Origin: Halolamina salifodinae
Lineage (GTDB): Archaea > Halobacteriota > Halobacteria > Halobacteriales > Haloferacaceae
Length of the DNA stretch: 64,000 bases
Assembly (NCBI RefSeq): GCF_017874235.1
Contig: NZ_JAGGLC010000005.1
Coordinates: forward strand, 62,001-126,000
Reading direction: 5' to 3'
The notes under the pieces are model-generated. The model was given only the letters and a program-made list of their open reading frames with translations, did no database searches and was not told where the DNA came from. Within the stretch, counting starts at the first letter, position 1. Each line of letters begins with the position of its first letter. The translations under genes were made by a program, and so were the position numbers. Of this stretch, positions 17,377 to 24,925 are shown piece after piece.

Positions 17377-17691
17377 TTATCGCATGAACTCGGGCAGTTC
17401 AGCGTCTCTCTCGCGCGCCTCCTCGACGGCATCCGGGTCGATCCCGAGTTCCTCGAGTGCGTCCTGCTCCTCCTCCCGGGAGTCGATCGACTCACCTGCC
17501 TCGCCAGTGTGGAGCGCCACCGCCTCGTCGAGCATCGCCAGTGCCTCCTCACGCGTGTCGCCACACGAGGCGACGCCGAGATCCTCGTCGACGGCCGACC
17601 AGTTCCCCGCGTCGTCGTTCCACGATAGCGAGATGTTGCGTGACGCTGGGTCGTCGGCCGTCGAGTCGTTGTTCGGCGTGTCGGTGCTCAT
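17377..17691 (-). CDS. hicB: HicB-type antitoxin
   Basis: 104 residues from the ATG at 17691. The core ISLSWNDDAGNWSAVDEDLG followed by ASCGDTREEALAMLDEAVAL is the partial RNase H-like HicB fold that neutralises HicA. The C-terminal region is acidic (DSREEEQDALEELGIDPDAV), with no obvious separate DNA-binding domain. It is divergent from the nuclease-helicase gene, about 100 bases away. A much longer antisense frame through the helicase gene is a shadow and is not part of this gene. Confidence 0.85.
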   Translation of the reverse strand: MSTDTPNNDSTADDPASRNISLSWNDDAGNWSAVDEDLGVASCGDTREEALAMLDEAVALHTGEAGESIDSREEEQDALEELGIDPDAVEEARERDAELPEFMR

Positions 17692-17760
17692 ACCGCCATA
17701 TCGGCGCCACTGCGGCAAAAGCGTTCGGCCGACGACTCGTCGATCAGCCTGACCGACACC

Positions 17761-17767
17761 GTTTACC
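17761..17767 (+). promoter_or_regulatory. TATA-like box before 17791
   Basis: GTTTACC is centred 27 bases before the ATG at 17791. Confidence 0.5.
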
Positions 17768-17790
17768 CCGACGGACCACTGCCTCCCACA

Positions 17791-20604
17791 ATGCGAATTC
17801 GGGGCCCCATCGTCGACGTCGGCGAGCCACGGACCGTCGGCGGCGGCACCGACCTCGTCGAGATCACGATCCGGCCCGAGCGCGGCGCCGCCGACCCCGT
17901 GCGGGTGACGCTCTGGAACAAGTGGAGCGAGACCGCCGACTACGCCGAGGCGGGGATGGAACTGCTGGTCACCGACGCCGAGGAGTCCGAGTTCCAGGGC
18001 GAGGTGGGCTACGAGACCACGCCCGACTCGTGGGTCGTCCTCGAACCGGAGTTCCTCGTCGACGTGACCGCCGTACGCTCGTGGGTGCAGTGCCCGCGGA
18101 TGTACTACCTCAACAAACTCTCCGGGGTGCCGCTGAAGTACCCCGTCGTGAAGGGGACCGTCGTCCACGAGGTGTTCGGCGACCTGCTCCGCGGGCGGGA
18201 CCTCGAGGACTCCATCGACCACCGCGTCGCCGAGGCCGGCCTCGAACTCGGGGCGCTGGGCTACGACCGCAAGGAAGTCGAGGACGAGGTACGCCGGAAC
18301 GCCGCCGCCGTCGAGGGGTGGCTCCAGCAGGGCACCCTGACCGAGGAGGACACGTGGCGCTCGGAGTACACGCTCATCTCGCCGACGTTCGGGATCAAGG
18401 GCCGCGCCGACGCCCTCAGGCGCGGGATGCCCGTCGAACTCAAGACGGGGAAGAACACCAAACGCGAGCCGCGGTTCCAGGACAAGATGCAGGCGGCCTG
18501 CTACGCGCTGATGCTGGAGGAGCAGGGCGTCGACGTCGAGGGACACAGTCCCTCGGGCAGCCAGACGCAGTCTGGCAACGCCGACACAGCGACCCTCCTG
18601 TACACCAAAAACACCGCGCTCGAACGCGCCGAGGAGACTGGCGACCTCGCCCCGGCGAAGGAGTTCTCCGTGGGCCCGGGCCTGCTGAAGTTCGTCGTCC
18701 GCACCAGAAACGAACTGGCGGCGATGGAGTTCGACGCCGCCGTCCCCACGGGGTTCGAGGCCGACGCCCGCTGTCAGTACTGCTTCGAACAGGACACCTG
18801 CATGGTCGTCTCGGGGCGACTGGATCAGGAGTCGAAAGCCGGCCAGATCGGCAAGCCGCTGCCGGCCGCGGAGCGCGCGTACTTCGAGGGGTTCTACCAG
18901 GGCATCGAGGCCGAACGCCGCGAGGTCCACGCCGAGTACCGCAAACTCTGGGAGCAGACCGCCGGGGAGCGCGCCGAGGACGACCGGGCGCTGCTGGATC
19001 TCGAACCGCTCGACCGCGAGGAACTCCCGGGCGGTCGCTGGCGCCTGCGGGCCCGCAAGCCCGACGACGCCGTCTCGAAGCTCCGGCCGGGCGACGTGGC
19101 GCTCGCCAGCGACGGTGACCCCGTCTCCGGGCACGCGGAACTCTGCCGGATCCAGAGCCTTGGCACCGGGAAGGCCGGCGCCGAAATCGTCGTCGAGGCC
19201 GACGAGCCAGTCGACGTGTGCCGCCTCGATGTCTACCCCTCCGAACTCTCGGTCGACCGGATGCTGACCGCGCTCCACGACGGCGTCCTGAAGGGCGACC
19301 CCGGCCGGAAGGACGTGCTGTTCGGCCGGCGTGACCCCGAGTTTTCGGGGCCACAGCGCGAGTACGTCGGCAACAACGACGCCCAGAACGAAGCCGTGAA
19401 CCTCGCAACCCGCGCCGAGGACTTCGCGCTGGTCCACGGGCCGCCCGGGACCGGGAAAACCTACACCATCGCTCAGACGGTGCAGGCGCTGATCGAGCAG
19501 GGCGAACGCGTGCTGCTCTCGGCGTTCACCAACCGCGCGGTCGACAACGCACTCGAAGCGGTGCGGGAGCAGGGCGTCGACGACGCGGAGATCGTCCGGT
19601 TCGGCACCGAGTCCGGGATCCGCGAGGACATGCAGGACGTGCGGCTGGAGCAGGCCGGCGACCCCGGCGAGCGTATCTCGGAACTCCGGGACGCCTCGCT
19701 GGTGGCGGCGACGACGGCCTCCTGTGGCTCGCGGATCATGCGCGAGGAGGCGTTCGACGTGGCGCTGGTCGACGAGGCCTCGCAGTTGACCGAACCGGCG
19801 ACGCTGGCGGCGATCAACCTCGCCGAACGCTTCGTCCTCGTCGGCGACCACGAACAGCTACCCCCGGTGGTGCAGGCCGAGGGCGGGAAGCGATGGGCGC
19901 CCGAACACAGCGCGGCAACCGACGGCGGAACGGCCGCGGAGTCCGGCGGCGACGGGGCCACCGCCGACCGCCCGCCGCGACTCGATCTCTCCACGTCGCT
20001 GTTCGAACGCCTCCACGAGATGGCGCCCGAGGCGTCGGTCCTGCTGGACCGCCAGTACCGGATGGCCCAGCGGATTCAGGCGTTCTCCTCGCGGGAGTTC
20101 TACGACGGCGCGCTCCGGCCCGCGAACGGCGAGGTGGCCGCCCAGCGTATCGCGGACCTCCCGGGCGTCGACGTCGATGCGATCCCACGGAATCTGCGCG
20201 GTTCGGTCTCGTTCGTCGACCCCGACGGGGAGCGCGCGGGGAACACCAACCCGACGGAGGCCGACCGCGTGGCCGAGGTCGTCGACCAGTTCGTCGCCGC
20301 TGGTGTCGACGAAGAGGACATCGGGGTCATCGCGCCGTTCCGGGCCCAGGTCGCCGAAATCTCCCGGCGCGTCGACGCCACCGTCGACACGGTGGACCGC
20401 TTCCAGGGGTCGAGCGAGGAGGTGATCATCGTCTCCTTCGTGGCGACTGGAGAGCTCTCCGGGCCGATCTACGACGACCCGCGGCGGATGAACGTCGCGC
20501 TCACGCGGGCGAAGAAGTCGCTCGTCCTCGTCGGCGACGCGGGCGCGCTCTCGTCGGATCCGTTCTACGACCGGATGCTCGACTGGGCCCGTCGGGAACT
20601 TTAG
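17791..20604 (+). CDS. Dna2-like nuclease-helicase (Cas4/RecB nuclease fused to superfamily 1 helicase)
   Basis: 937 residues. The N-terminus has an OB-like stretch (residues 1-90). A nuclease follows: first cluster Cys in SWVQCPRMYYLNKL (about residue 101), FGIKGRADAL and PVELKTGK as metal motifs, and CQYCFEQDTC near residues 329-338 completing a four-Cys Fe-S cluster as in Dna2/Cas4/AddB. The helicase half has Walker A VHGPPGTGKTYT (about 550), AFTNRAVDNALE, VDEASQLTEPATL and GDHEQLPPVV (about 658-690), and VDRFQGSSEEVIIVSF plus RRMNVALTRAKKSLVLVGD near the end. This is the architecture of Dna2, which processes flaps and resects ends. A low-complexity insert lies near residues 705-730. Confidence 0.93.
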   Translation: MRIRGPIVDVGEPRTVGGGTDLVEITIRPERGAADPVRVTLWNKWSETADYAEAGMELLVTDAEESEFQGEVGYETTPDSWVVLEPEFLVDVTAVRSWVQCPRMYYLNKLSGVPLKYPVVKGTVVHEVFGDLLRGRDLEDSIDHRVAEAGLELGALGYDRKEVEDEVRRNAAAVEGWLQQGTLTEEDTWRSEYTLISPTFGIKGRADALRRGMPVELKTGKNTKREPRFQDKMQAACYALMLEEQGVDVEGHSPSGSQTQSGNADTATLLYTKNTALERAEETGDLAPAKEFSVGPGLLKFVVRTRNELAAMEFDAAVPTGFEADARCQYCFEQDTCMVVSGRLDQESKAGQIGKPLPAAERAYFEGFYQGIEAERREVHAEYRKLWEQTAGERAEDDRALLDLEPLDREELPGGRWRLRARKPDDAVSKLRPGDVALASDGDPVSGHAELCRIQSLGTGKAGAEIVVEADEPVDVCRLDVYPSELSVDRMLTALHDGVLKGDPGRKDVLFGRRDPEFSGPQREYVGNNDAQNEAVNLATRAEDFALVHGPPGTGKTYTIAQTVQALIEQGERVLLSAFTNRAVDNALEAVREQGVDDAEIVRFGTESGIREDMQDVRLEQAGDPGERISELRDASLVAATTASCGSRIMREEAFDVALVDEASQLTEPATLAAINLAERFVLVGDHEQLPPVVQAEGGKRWAPEHSAATDGGTAAESGGDGATADRPPRLDLSTSLFERLHEMAPEASVLLDRQYRMAQRIQAFSSREFYDGALRPANGEVAAQRIADLPGVDVDAIPRNLRGSVSFVDPDGERAGNTNPTEADRVAEVVDQFVAAGVDEEDIGVIAPFRAQVAEISRRVDATVDTVDRFQGSSEEVIIVSFVATGELSGPIYDDPRRMNVALTRAKKSLVLVGDAGALSSDPFYDRMLDWARREL

Positions 20605-20628
20605 ACTCATGTCACGTAGTTGACATCC

Positions 20629-20650
20629 TCCTCCAGCTAAAGCCGGAGGA
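20629..20650 (-). other. right-end hairpin of the TnpB element
   Basis: TCCTCCAGCT and AGCCGGAGGA form a 10-base stem with one A/C mismatch and a very short loop. This CCTCC...GGAGG hairpin next to the tnpB 3' end is typical of haloarchaeal IS200/IS605 right ends and would fall in the omega-RNA scaffold. Confidence 0.75.
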
Positions 20651-20668
20651 ATCCCAAGCGTTGAGATA

Positions 20669-21925
20669 TTAGGGTTTACAGTCTCCCTGCTCTCTCGTTG
20701 TGAACGACCCGCTCTCGCGGTCGAATAGGAAGACTCCGGGCTGTGCCAACCAGCCGTTACTCATATCCCCCGTCGGGGGACTCTGAGTTATCTTTCTCCG
20801 AATATTCACCGCGCCGTTCACGTCCGCATTCATCGTCGTCTCGCACGACGAGCAGACGTACAACCCACGTTCCACGCGGTTGCTATCACGAATCTGCCCG
20901 CAACACGAACACGTCTTCGACGTGTTCTCCTCGTCTACGCGATCAACGAGGACACCGTGCTCCTCAGCTTTGTATTCGAGTAGACGAGCGAATCGGTCAA
21001 ACTCCCATCCGTGGAGTTTCTTGTTCCCCGACGCACCCCAGTCCCGCGAATTGCCGTCACCGTCTTCGCGGATGTCACTGAGGTCGCCAACCGCTATCTT
21101 CTCCACGCCTTCTTCGACACACCGCTCAACGATATGTTTCGAGAGGGTGTGAAGGAAGTGACCTTTGCGCCGGGAGAGTTTCTGCCGAGCCTTCCGCGCA
21201 CGTTTCGACGGTCCGTTCTCGCCTTCAGTCTGGTACTCCTCGCGGGTGAAGTAGTGCTTGTCCTCTTTCAACACGTTCCCCGGATACAGTTCGCTCGTGC
21301 CATCCTCGTAGTCGATGGCGAGGTAGTTGCTGATTCCGAGGTCGATACCCGCCGTGTTGTCGCCGGGTGCGTCCTCGACAGGTATCTCTTTCTTGCAGAC
21401 GAGGTGGAGTTCCCACTCATCCCCATTCCAGACGGCACGAACCTGCTGGATATTCTCGACTGCTACGTCGGGGCGGGTTTCGTACTCCGCGAGGATGAAG
21501 TCAGACCGGCTCTCTTTCAGGTTGAAGCCTTTCGAGAGACGGAGTTGACCGTGCTTGTCGTCGTGTTTGATGGCCTGTTTCTTCCAGGTGACGGTGGAGC
21601 GCGGGTGGTCGTCGCCACGTTTCCGGTAGCCCGGTGGGTTGTTGCCGTCGTCGGAGTTGTACCAGCCGATGAACGCCTCAGCAAGTTCTTCGAGAACTCG
21701 CTGACTTGACTGAGAATGTAGGTCACTGTAGCGTTCGTGGTCTTTCAACTCCGACTTCAACTCGGCTTCGTCGGGTATCTCATCGTCTTCATCCCACCGG
21801 CCTTGGATGTAGTAGCGTCCAACATTCCACAGTTTGGATGCGGAGAACCCACACTGGTCGAGGTCGTCACGAACCTGTTCGTGGTTCGTGATGCGTGCGA
21901 CGTAGGTGCGGGTTGTCTCCATCAT
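20669..21925 (-). CDS. tnpB: TnpB-family RNA-guided nuclease / transposase accessory protein
   Basis: About 418 residues. The RuvC-like core has GIDLGISNYLAIDY (first Asp), then EKIAVGDLSDIRED at the RuvC-II position, and MNADVNGAVNIRRK with the last Asp. A zinc finger lies between: TCSCCG and YVCSSC. At RuvC-II the usual catalytic Glu (E-D-L) is replaced by Gly (G-D-L), a variant I associate with haloarchaeal members, whose activity is not clear from sequence. In-frame starts at 21940, 21925 and 21922 are possible; MMETTRTYVARI is the likely beginning. The C-terminus extends past the zinc finger with a TGDMSNGWLAQPGVFLF stretch. Confidence 0.92.
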   Translation of the reverse strand: MMETTRTYVARITNHEQVRDDLDQCGFSASKLWNVGRYYIQGRWDEDDEIPDEAELKSELKDHERYSDLHSQSSQRVLEELAEAFIGWYNSDDGNNPPGYRKRGDDHPRSTVTWKKQAIKHDDKHGQLRLSKGFNLKESRSDFILAEYETRPDVAVENIQQVRAVWNGDEWELHLVCKKEIPVEDAPGDNTAGIDLGISNYLAIDYEDGTSELYPGNVLKEDKHYFTREEYQTEGENGPSKRARKARQKLSRRKGHFLHTLSKHIVERCVEEGVEKIAVGDLSDIREDGDGNSRDWGASGNKKLHGWEFDRFARLLEYKAEEHGVLVDRVDEENTSKTCSCCGQIRDSNRVERGLYVCSSCETTMNADVNGAVNIRRKITQSPPTGDMSNGWLAQPGVFLFDRESGSFTTREQGDCKP

Positions 21926-22048
21926 CGTTCTGCAGTACATAATATGTTATAAAGAGCAGACTATCAAAACCAACGAGCGAGGGTGGGGGGAGAATATCCG
22001 GCTGGAGTGTTATCGGTGGGTTGCCGGTCCGAGTGTCGGATTCATCCC

Positions 22049-22062
22049 GCGCCTAAAGGCGC
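22049..22062 (-). other. left-end hairpin of the TnpB element
   Basis: GCGCC-TAAA-GGCGC is a perfect 5-base stem with a 4-base loop, extended by CC/GG pairs after one mismatch. It lies about 125 bases before the tnpB start, the place of an IS200/IS605 left end. Confidence 0.7.
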
Positions 22063-22199
22063 AGGTATTCTCCTTGTTCTTTATAAACCGACCACGACGG
22101 GAGGGTCGGGTGAATATTGCGGCAAGCCGTGGGGCCGGCCCACAAGCCTTTTGTCCGGCATCCACGTGAGAGTTGCGTAATGACGAGGGGAGCGTCCGC

Positions 22200-23384
22200 A
22201 TGAAGCTGGCAATGATCGGGTTCGGTCAGGCCGGCGGGAAGATCGTCGACAAGTTCGTCGGCTACGACGCCGAGCAAGGCTCGGACATCGTCCGGGCCGC
22301 CGTCGCCGTCAACACCGCCAAGGCCGACCTGATGGGGCTGAACAACATTCCGGAGAGCCAACGCGTGCTCATCGGGCAGTCGCGCGTGAAGGGCCACGGG
22401 GTCGGCGCCGACAACGAACTCGGCGCGGAGATCGCCGAGGAGGACATGGACGAAGTGCAGGGCGCCATCGACTCCATCCCGGTCCACGAGGTCGACGCGT
22501 TCCTCGTGATCGCCGGCCTCGGCGGCGGGACCGGGAGTGGCGGGGCACCCGTCATCTCGAAGCACCTCAAGCGGATCTACACCGAGCCCGTCTACGGGCT
22601 GGGGATCCTGCCGGGCTCCGACGAGGGTGGCATCTACACCCTCAACGCAGCGCGCTCGTTCCAGACGTTCGTCCGTGAGGTGGACAACCTCATGGTGTTC
22701 GACAACGACGCGTGGCGGAAAACTGGCGAGTCCGTGCAGGGCGGCTACGACCAGATCAACGACGAGATCGTCAAGCGCTTCGGCATCCTGTTCGGCGCCG
22801 GCGAGGTCGAACAGGGCGGGGAAGTGGCCGAAAGCGTCGTCGACTCCTCGGAGATCATCAACACGCTGGCCGGCGGCGGCGTCTCCACCGTGGGCTACGC
22901 CCGCGAGGAAGTGGACAACACCGGCGGCGGCAACGGCGGCCTGCTCTCGCGGCTCACCGGCGGCGAGGAGGAAGAGCAGCTCGACACCGCCCACACCACC
23001 AACCGCATCACCAGCCTCGTTCGGAAGGCCGCGCTCGGGCGGCTCACGCTGCCCTGCGAGATCGAGGGCACCGAACGCGCGCTGCTCGTGATGGCCGGCC
23101 CGCCGAAATACCTCAACCGGAAAGGCATCGAGCGCGGGCGGAAGTGGCTCGAGGAGCAGACCGGCTCCATGGAGGTCCGCGGTGGCGACTACCCCGTCCG
23201 CGGCGCGAACTTCGTGGCGGGCGTCATCCTGCTCTCGGGGGTCAGCAACGTCCCGCGGATCAAGGAGCTCCAGCAGGTCGCCATCGAGGCACAGGAGAAC
23301 ATCGAGGACATCCGCGAGGAGAGCGAGGACAACCTCGAAGAGCTCGTCAACGACGACGACGACGAGCTCGAGTCGCTGTTCTGA
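22200..23384 (+). CDS. cetZ1: CetZ tubulin/FtsZ-superfamily protein
   Basis: 394 residues. The N-terminal MKLAMIGFGQAGGKIVDKF and the GTP-binding loop GLGGGTGSGGAP (about residues 106-117) identify the tubulin superfamily; the sequence style (KFVGYDAE, SDIVRAAVAVNTAKADL, LGILPGSDEGG) is that of CetZ rather than FtsZ. CetZ proteins control cell shape and motility in haloarchaea. The acidic C-terminal tail ends NDDDDELESLF. Length and its position just before cofC and near cofG agree with the conserved CetZ1 locus. The ATG at 22200 is preferred to a GTG/TTG-type extension at 22173. Confidence 0.95.
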   Translation: MKLAMIGFGQAGGKIVDKFVGYDAEQGSDIVRAAVAVNTAKADLMGLNNIPESQRVLIGQSRVKGHGVGADNELGAEIAEEDMDEVQGAIDSIPVHEVDAFLVIAGLGGGTGSGGAPVISKHLKRIYTEPVYGLGILPGSDEGGIYTLNAARSFQTFVREVDNLMVFDNDAWRKTGESVQGGYDQINDEIVKRFGILFGAGEVEQGGEVAESVVDSSEIINTLAGGGVSTVGYAREEVDNTGGGNGGLLSRLTGGEEEEQLDTAHTTNRITSLVRKAALGRLTLPCEIEGTERALLVMAGPPKYLNRKGIERGRKWLEEQTGSMEVRGGDYPVRGANFVAGVILLSGVSNVPRIKELQQVAIEAQENIEDIREESEDNLEELVNDDDDELESLF

Positions 23385-23399
23385 GCACGCTCCCCCCTC

Positions 23400-24017
23400 G
23401 TGCACGTCGTCGTTCCGTTTTCTGCCGACCGACCGAAGACCCGACTTGCCGACGAACTCAGCGCCGCCGAGCGACGCGACTTTTCGGAAGCGATGCTTTC
23501 GGACGTGCTCGACGCGCTCGACGGCGTCGACCGTGCGTTGGACGTGACGGTGCTCGCGACGGGCCCAGTCGACACCGCTGGCGACGCAACGGTCGAAATC
23601 GACGACCGCCCACTCACGACCGCGGTCAACGACCGCCTCGACACCGCGCCGACGGCGGTGGTGATGGCCGACCTCGCGCTCGCCACCCCCGAGCCACTCG
23701 CTGACCTGCTCGACTCCGAAGCCGACCTCGCTATCGCGGCCGGCCTCGGCGGCGGCACGAACGCCTTCCTCGCCCGCGACACGGCGTTCCGCGTCGACTA
23801 CCACGGTGCCTCCTACCGAGACCACCTCGAAATCGCGGGGGAAGAAGACCTGTCGGTCAGAGAGGTCGATTCGCGGCTGCTCGCGGTCGATATCGACGAG
23901 CCAGCCGATCTCGCGGAGCTACTGCTCCACGGCGAGGGGGCGGCGACGGACTGGCTCGTCGACGCCGGCTTCGAACTGGACGTGGGCGGCGGGCGGGTGG
24001 AAGTGGTTCGATACTAA
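23400..24017 (+). CDS. cofC: 2-phospho-L-lactate guanylyltransferase
   Basis: 205 residues, GTG start 15 bases after cetZ. MHVVVPFSADRPKTRLADEL is the nucleotidyltransferase signature of CofC; VVMADLALATPEPLADLL holds the metal-binding Asp. CofC activates 2-phospholactate (or the variant three-carbon acid) with GTP for coenzyme F420 synthesis. It is placed in a cetZ-cofC-cofG order that is interrupted here by a ribbon-helix-helix/PIN pair. Confidence 0.93.
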   Translation: MHVVVPFSADRPKTRLADELSAAERRDFSEAMLSDVLDALDGVDRALDVTVLATGPVDTAGDATVEIDDRPLTTAVNDRLDTAPTAVVMADLALATPEPLADLLDSEADLAIAAGLGGGTNAFLARDTAFRVDYHGASYRDHLEIAGEEDLSVREVDSRLLAVDIDEPADLAELLLHGEGAATDWLVDAGFELDVGGGRVEVVRY

Positions 24018-24055
24018 CACAAACCGTTTTGGCGATTGGCTCACAACATACACAC

Positions 24056-24376
24056 ATGAGTTCGGGATCGACCGACAAACGGCGGGTACAGTTCCGAGCA
24101 CCCGAGAGCTTGGTCGAACGAACAGACGCGCTCGCCGCAGTATTAGAGACGAACCGAACGGACGTGATCATCTCCGCACTCCGTGACCATCTCCGGAACG
24201 CGGCACACGACGACGAACTCAAACAGGAGATCGCGGGGGCGTACTACGACGGGGAGATCAGTTTCGAGGAATTACGGGAACTACTCGGCCACGAAGAGGC
24301 GGCAAACTTCCGTGTGCTCAAACAGCAGTTAGACGAGGAGTTCATCGAGGCCGTAGGCGAGGAGCTGGTCGAGTAG
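24056..24376 (+). CDS. ribbon-helix-helix protein, probable antitoxin
   Basis: 106 residues from the ATG at 24056. KRRVQFRAPESLVERTDALA followed by LETNRTDVIISALRDHLRN is a CopG/RHH DNA-binding fold. The remainder is helical and acidic (SFEELRELLGHEEAANFRVL), as antitoxin C-termini are. It stops at the base before the start of the PIN-domain gene. The pair sits between cofC and cofG, and its composition is somewhat less GC-rich than its neighbours, suggesting insertion. Confidence 0.82.
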   Translation: MSSGSTDKRRVQFRAPESLVERTDALAAVLETNRTDVIISALRDHLRNAAHDDELKQEIAGAYYDGEISFEELRELLGHEEAANFRVLKQQLDEEFIEAVGEELVE

Positions 24377-24886
24377 ATGCGGGTCGTTGCAGATACCTCA
24401 GCGCTGGTCAGCCTCGAAACCGTCGCTGAGACCGATTCCCCTCCGCTCGACATCCTCCACGACCAGCACTCGGTGCTAGTTCCCCGACAGGTCTGGAACG
24501 AACTCGAAGAGACGGCGTCGTACGACGATACCTCCGGCCAGGCAGCGACAGCAGTTCTCGAAAGGCGTGAATCGTTCGACGTTCGGTCGGTGGATCTTGA
24601 CGAATCGTTCCCGCTCGACGACGGCGAGAACGCTGCAGTGGCACTCGCGAACGACGTCGATGCCGTACAGCTACTCTGTGACGAATTTAACCGGCTCGCG
24701 CTCATTCACGCCTCATTAACCGCGACGCGACTCGTGACGACGCCGATCCTCCTCGCTGGCTTTGTGAGTGGTGGAACGCTATCGGCCGATAGCGCACAGG
24801 AGTTGCTAGCGACGATCAGTGAGGCTCGAAGTTGGTCGGGCAACAACTACGTGGAGCGGGCGAAGGAATCCATGTCGTCCGAGTAG
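24377..24886 (+). CDS. PIN-domain protein, probable toxin
   Basis: 169 residues starting MRVVADTSALVSLETVAETD. PIN acidic residues are visible: Asp6 in ADTSAL, Glu in WNELEE, LDDGENAAVALAND and LLCDEFNRLAL. It resembles the longer (about 165 residue) archaeal PIN proteins paired with RHH proteins. The start codon directly abuts the stop of the RHH gene, indicating coupled translation. Ribonuclease activity is inferred from the fold only. Confidence 0.83.
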   Translation: MRVVADTSALVSLETVAETDSPPLDILHDQHSVLVPRQVWNELEETASYDDTSGQAATAVLERRESFDVRSVDLDESFPLDDGENAAVALANDVDAVQLLCDEFNRLALIHASLTATRLVTTPILLAGFVSGGTLSADSAQELLATISEARSWSGNNYVERAKESMSSE

Positions 24887-24925
24887 GGTGAAAGCTTCTT
24901 GGCCGTCCCCCTGCCACCTCCGAGC

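Larger units (their letters stand above)
20620..22075 (-). mobile_element. IS200/IS605-type element with tnpB only (IS1341-like)
   Basis: One TnpB gene flanked by the two imperfect hairpins expected of IS200/IS605 ends: 20629-20650 past the 3' side and 22049-22062 past the 5' side. No TnpA tyrosine transposase is present, so mobility would need help in trans. It sits in the gap between the nuclease-helicase gene and cetZ. The outer boundaries are approximate because these elements have no terminal inverted repeats or target duplications. The 3' end region would be expected to encode the guide (omega) RNA on the minus strand. Confidence 0.8.

Noticed and set aside
17791-19000. Cas4 of a CRISPR system
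   Set aside because: The Cas4-like nuclease is fused to an SF1 helicase as in Dna2 and no other cas gene is nearby.
17695-19851. Long minus-strand frame upstream of hicB
   Set aside because: Antisense to the nuclease-helicase. Only the last 104 codons after the ATG at 17691 encode a recognisable protein (HicB).
22053-23825. 590-residue minus-strand frame
   Set aside because: Shadow of cetZ and cofC.
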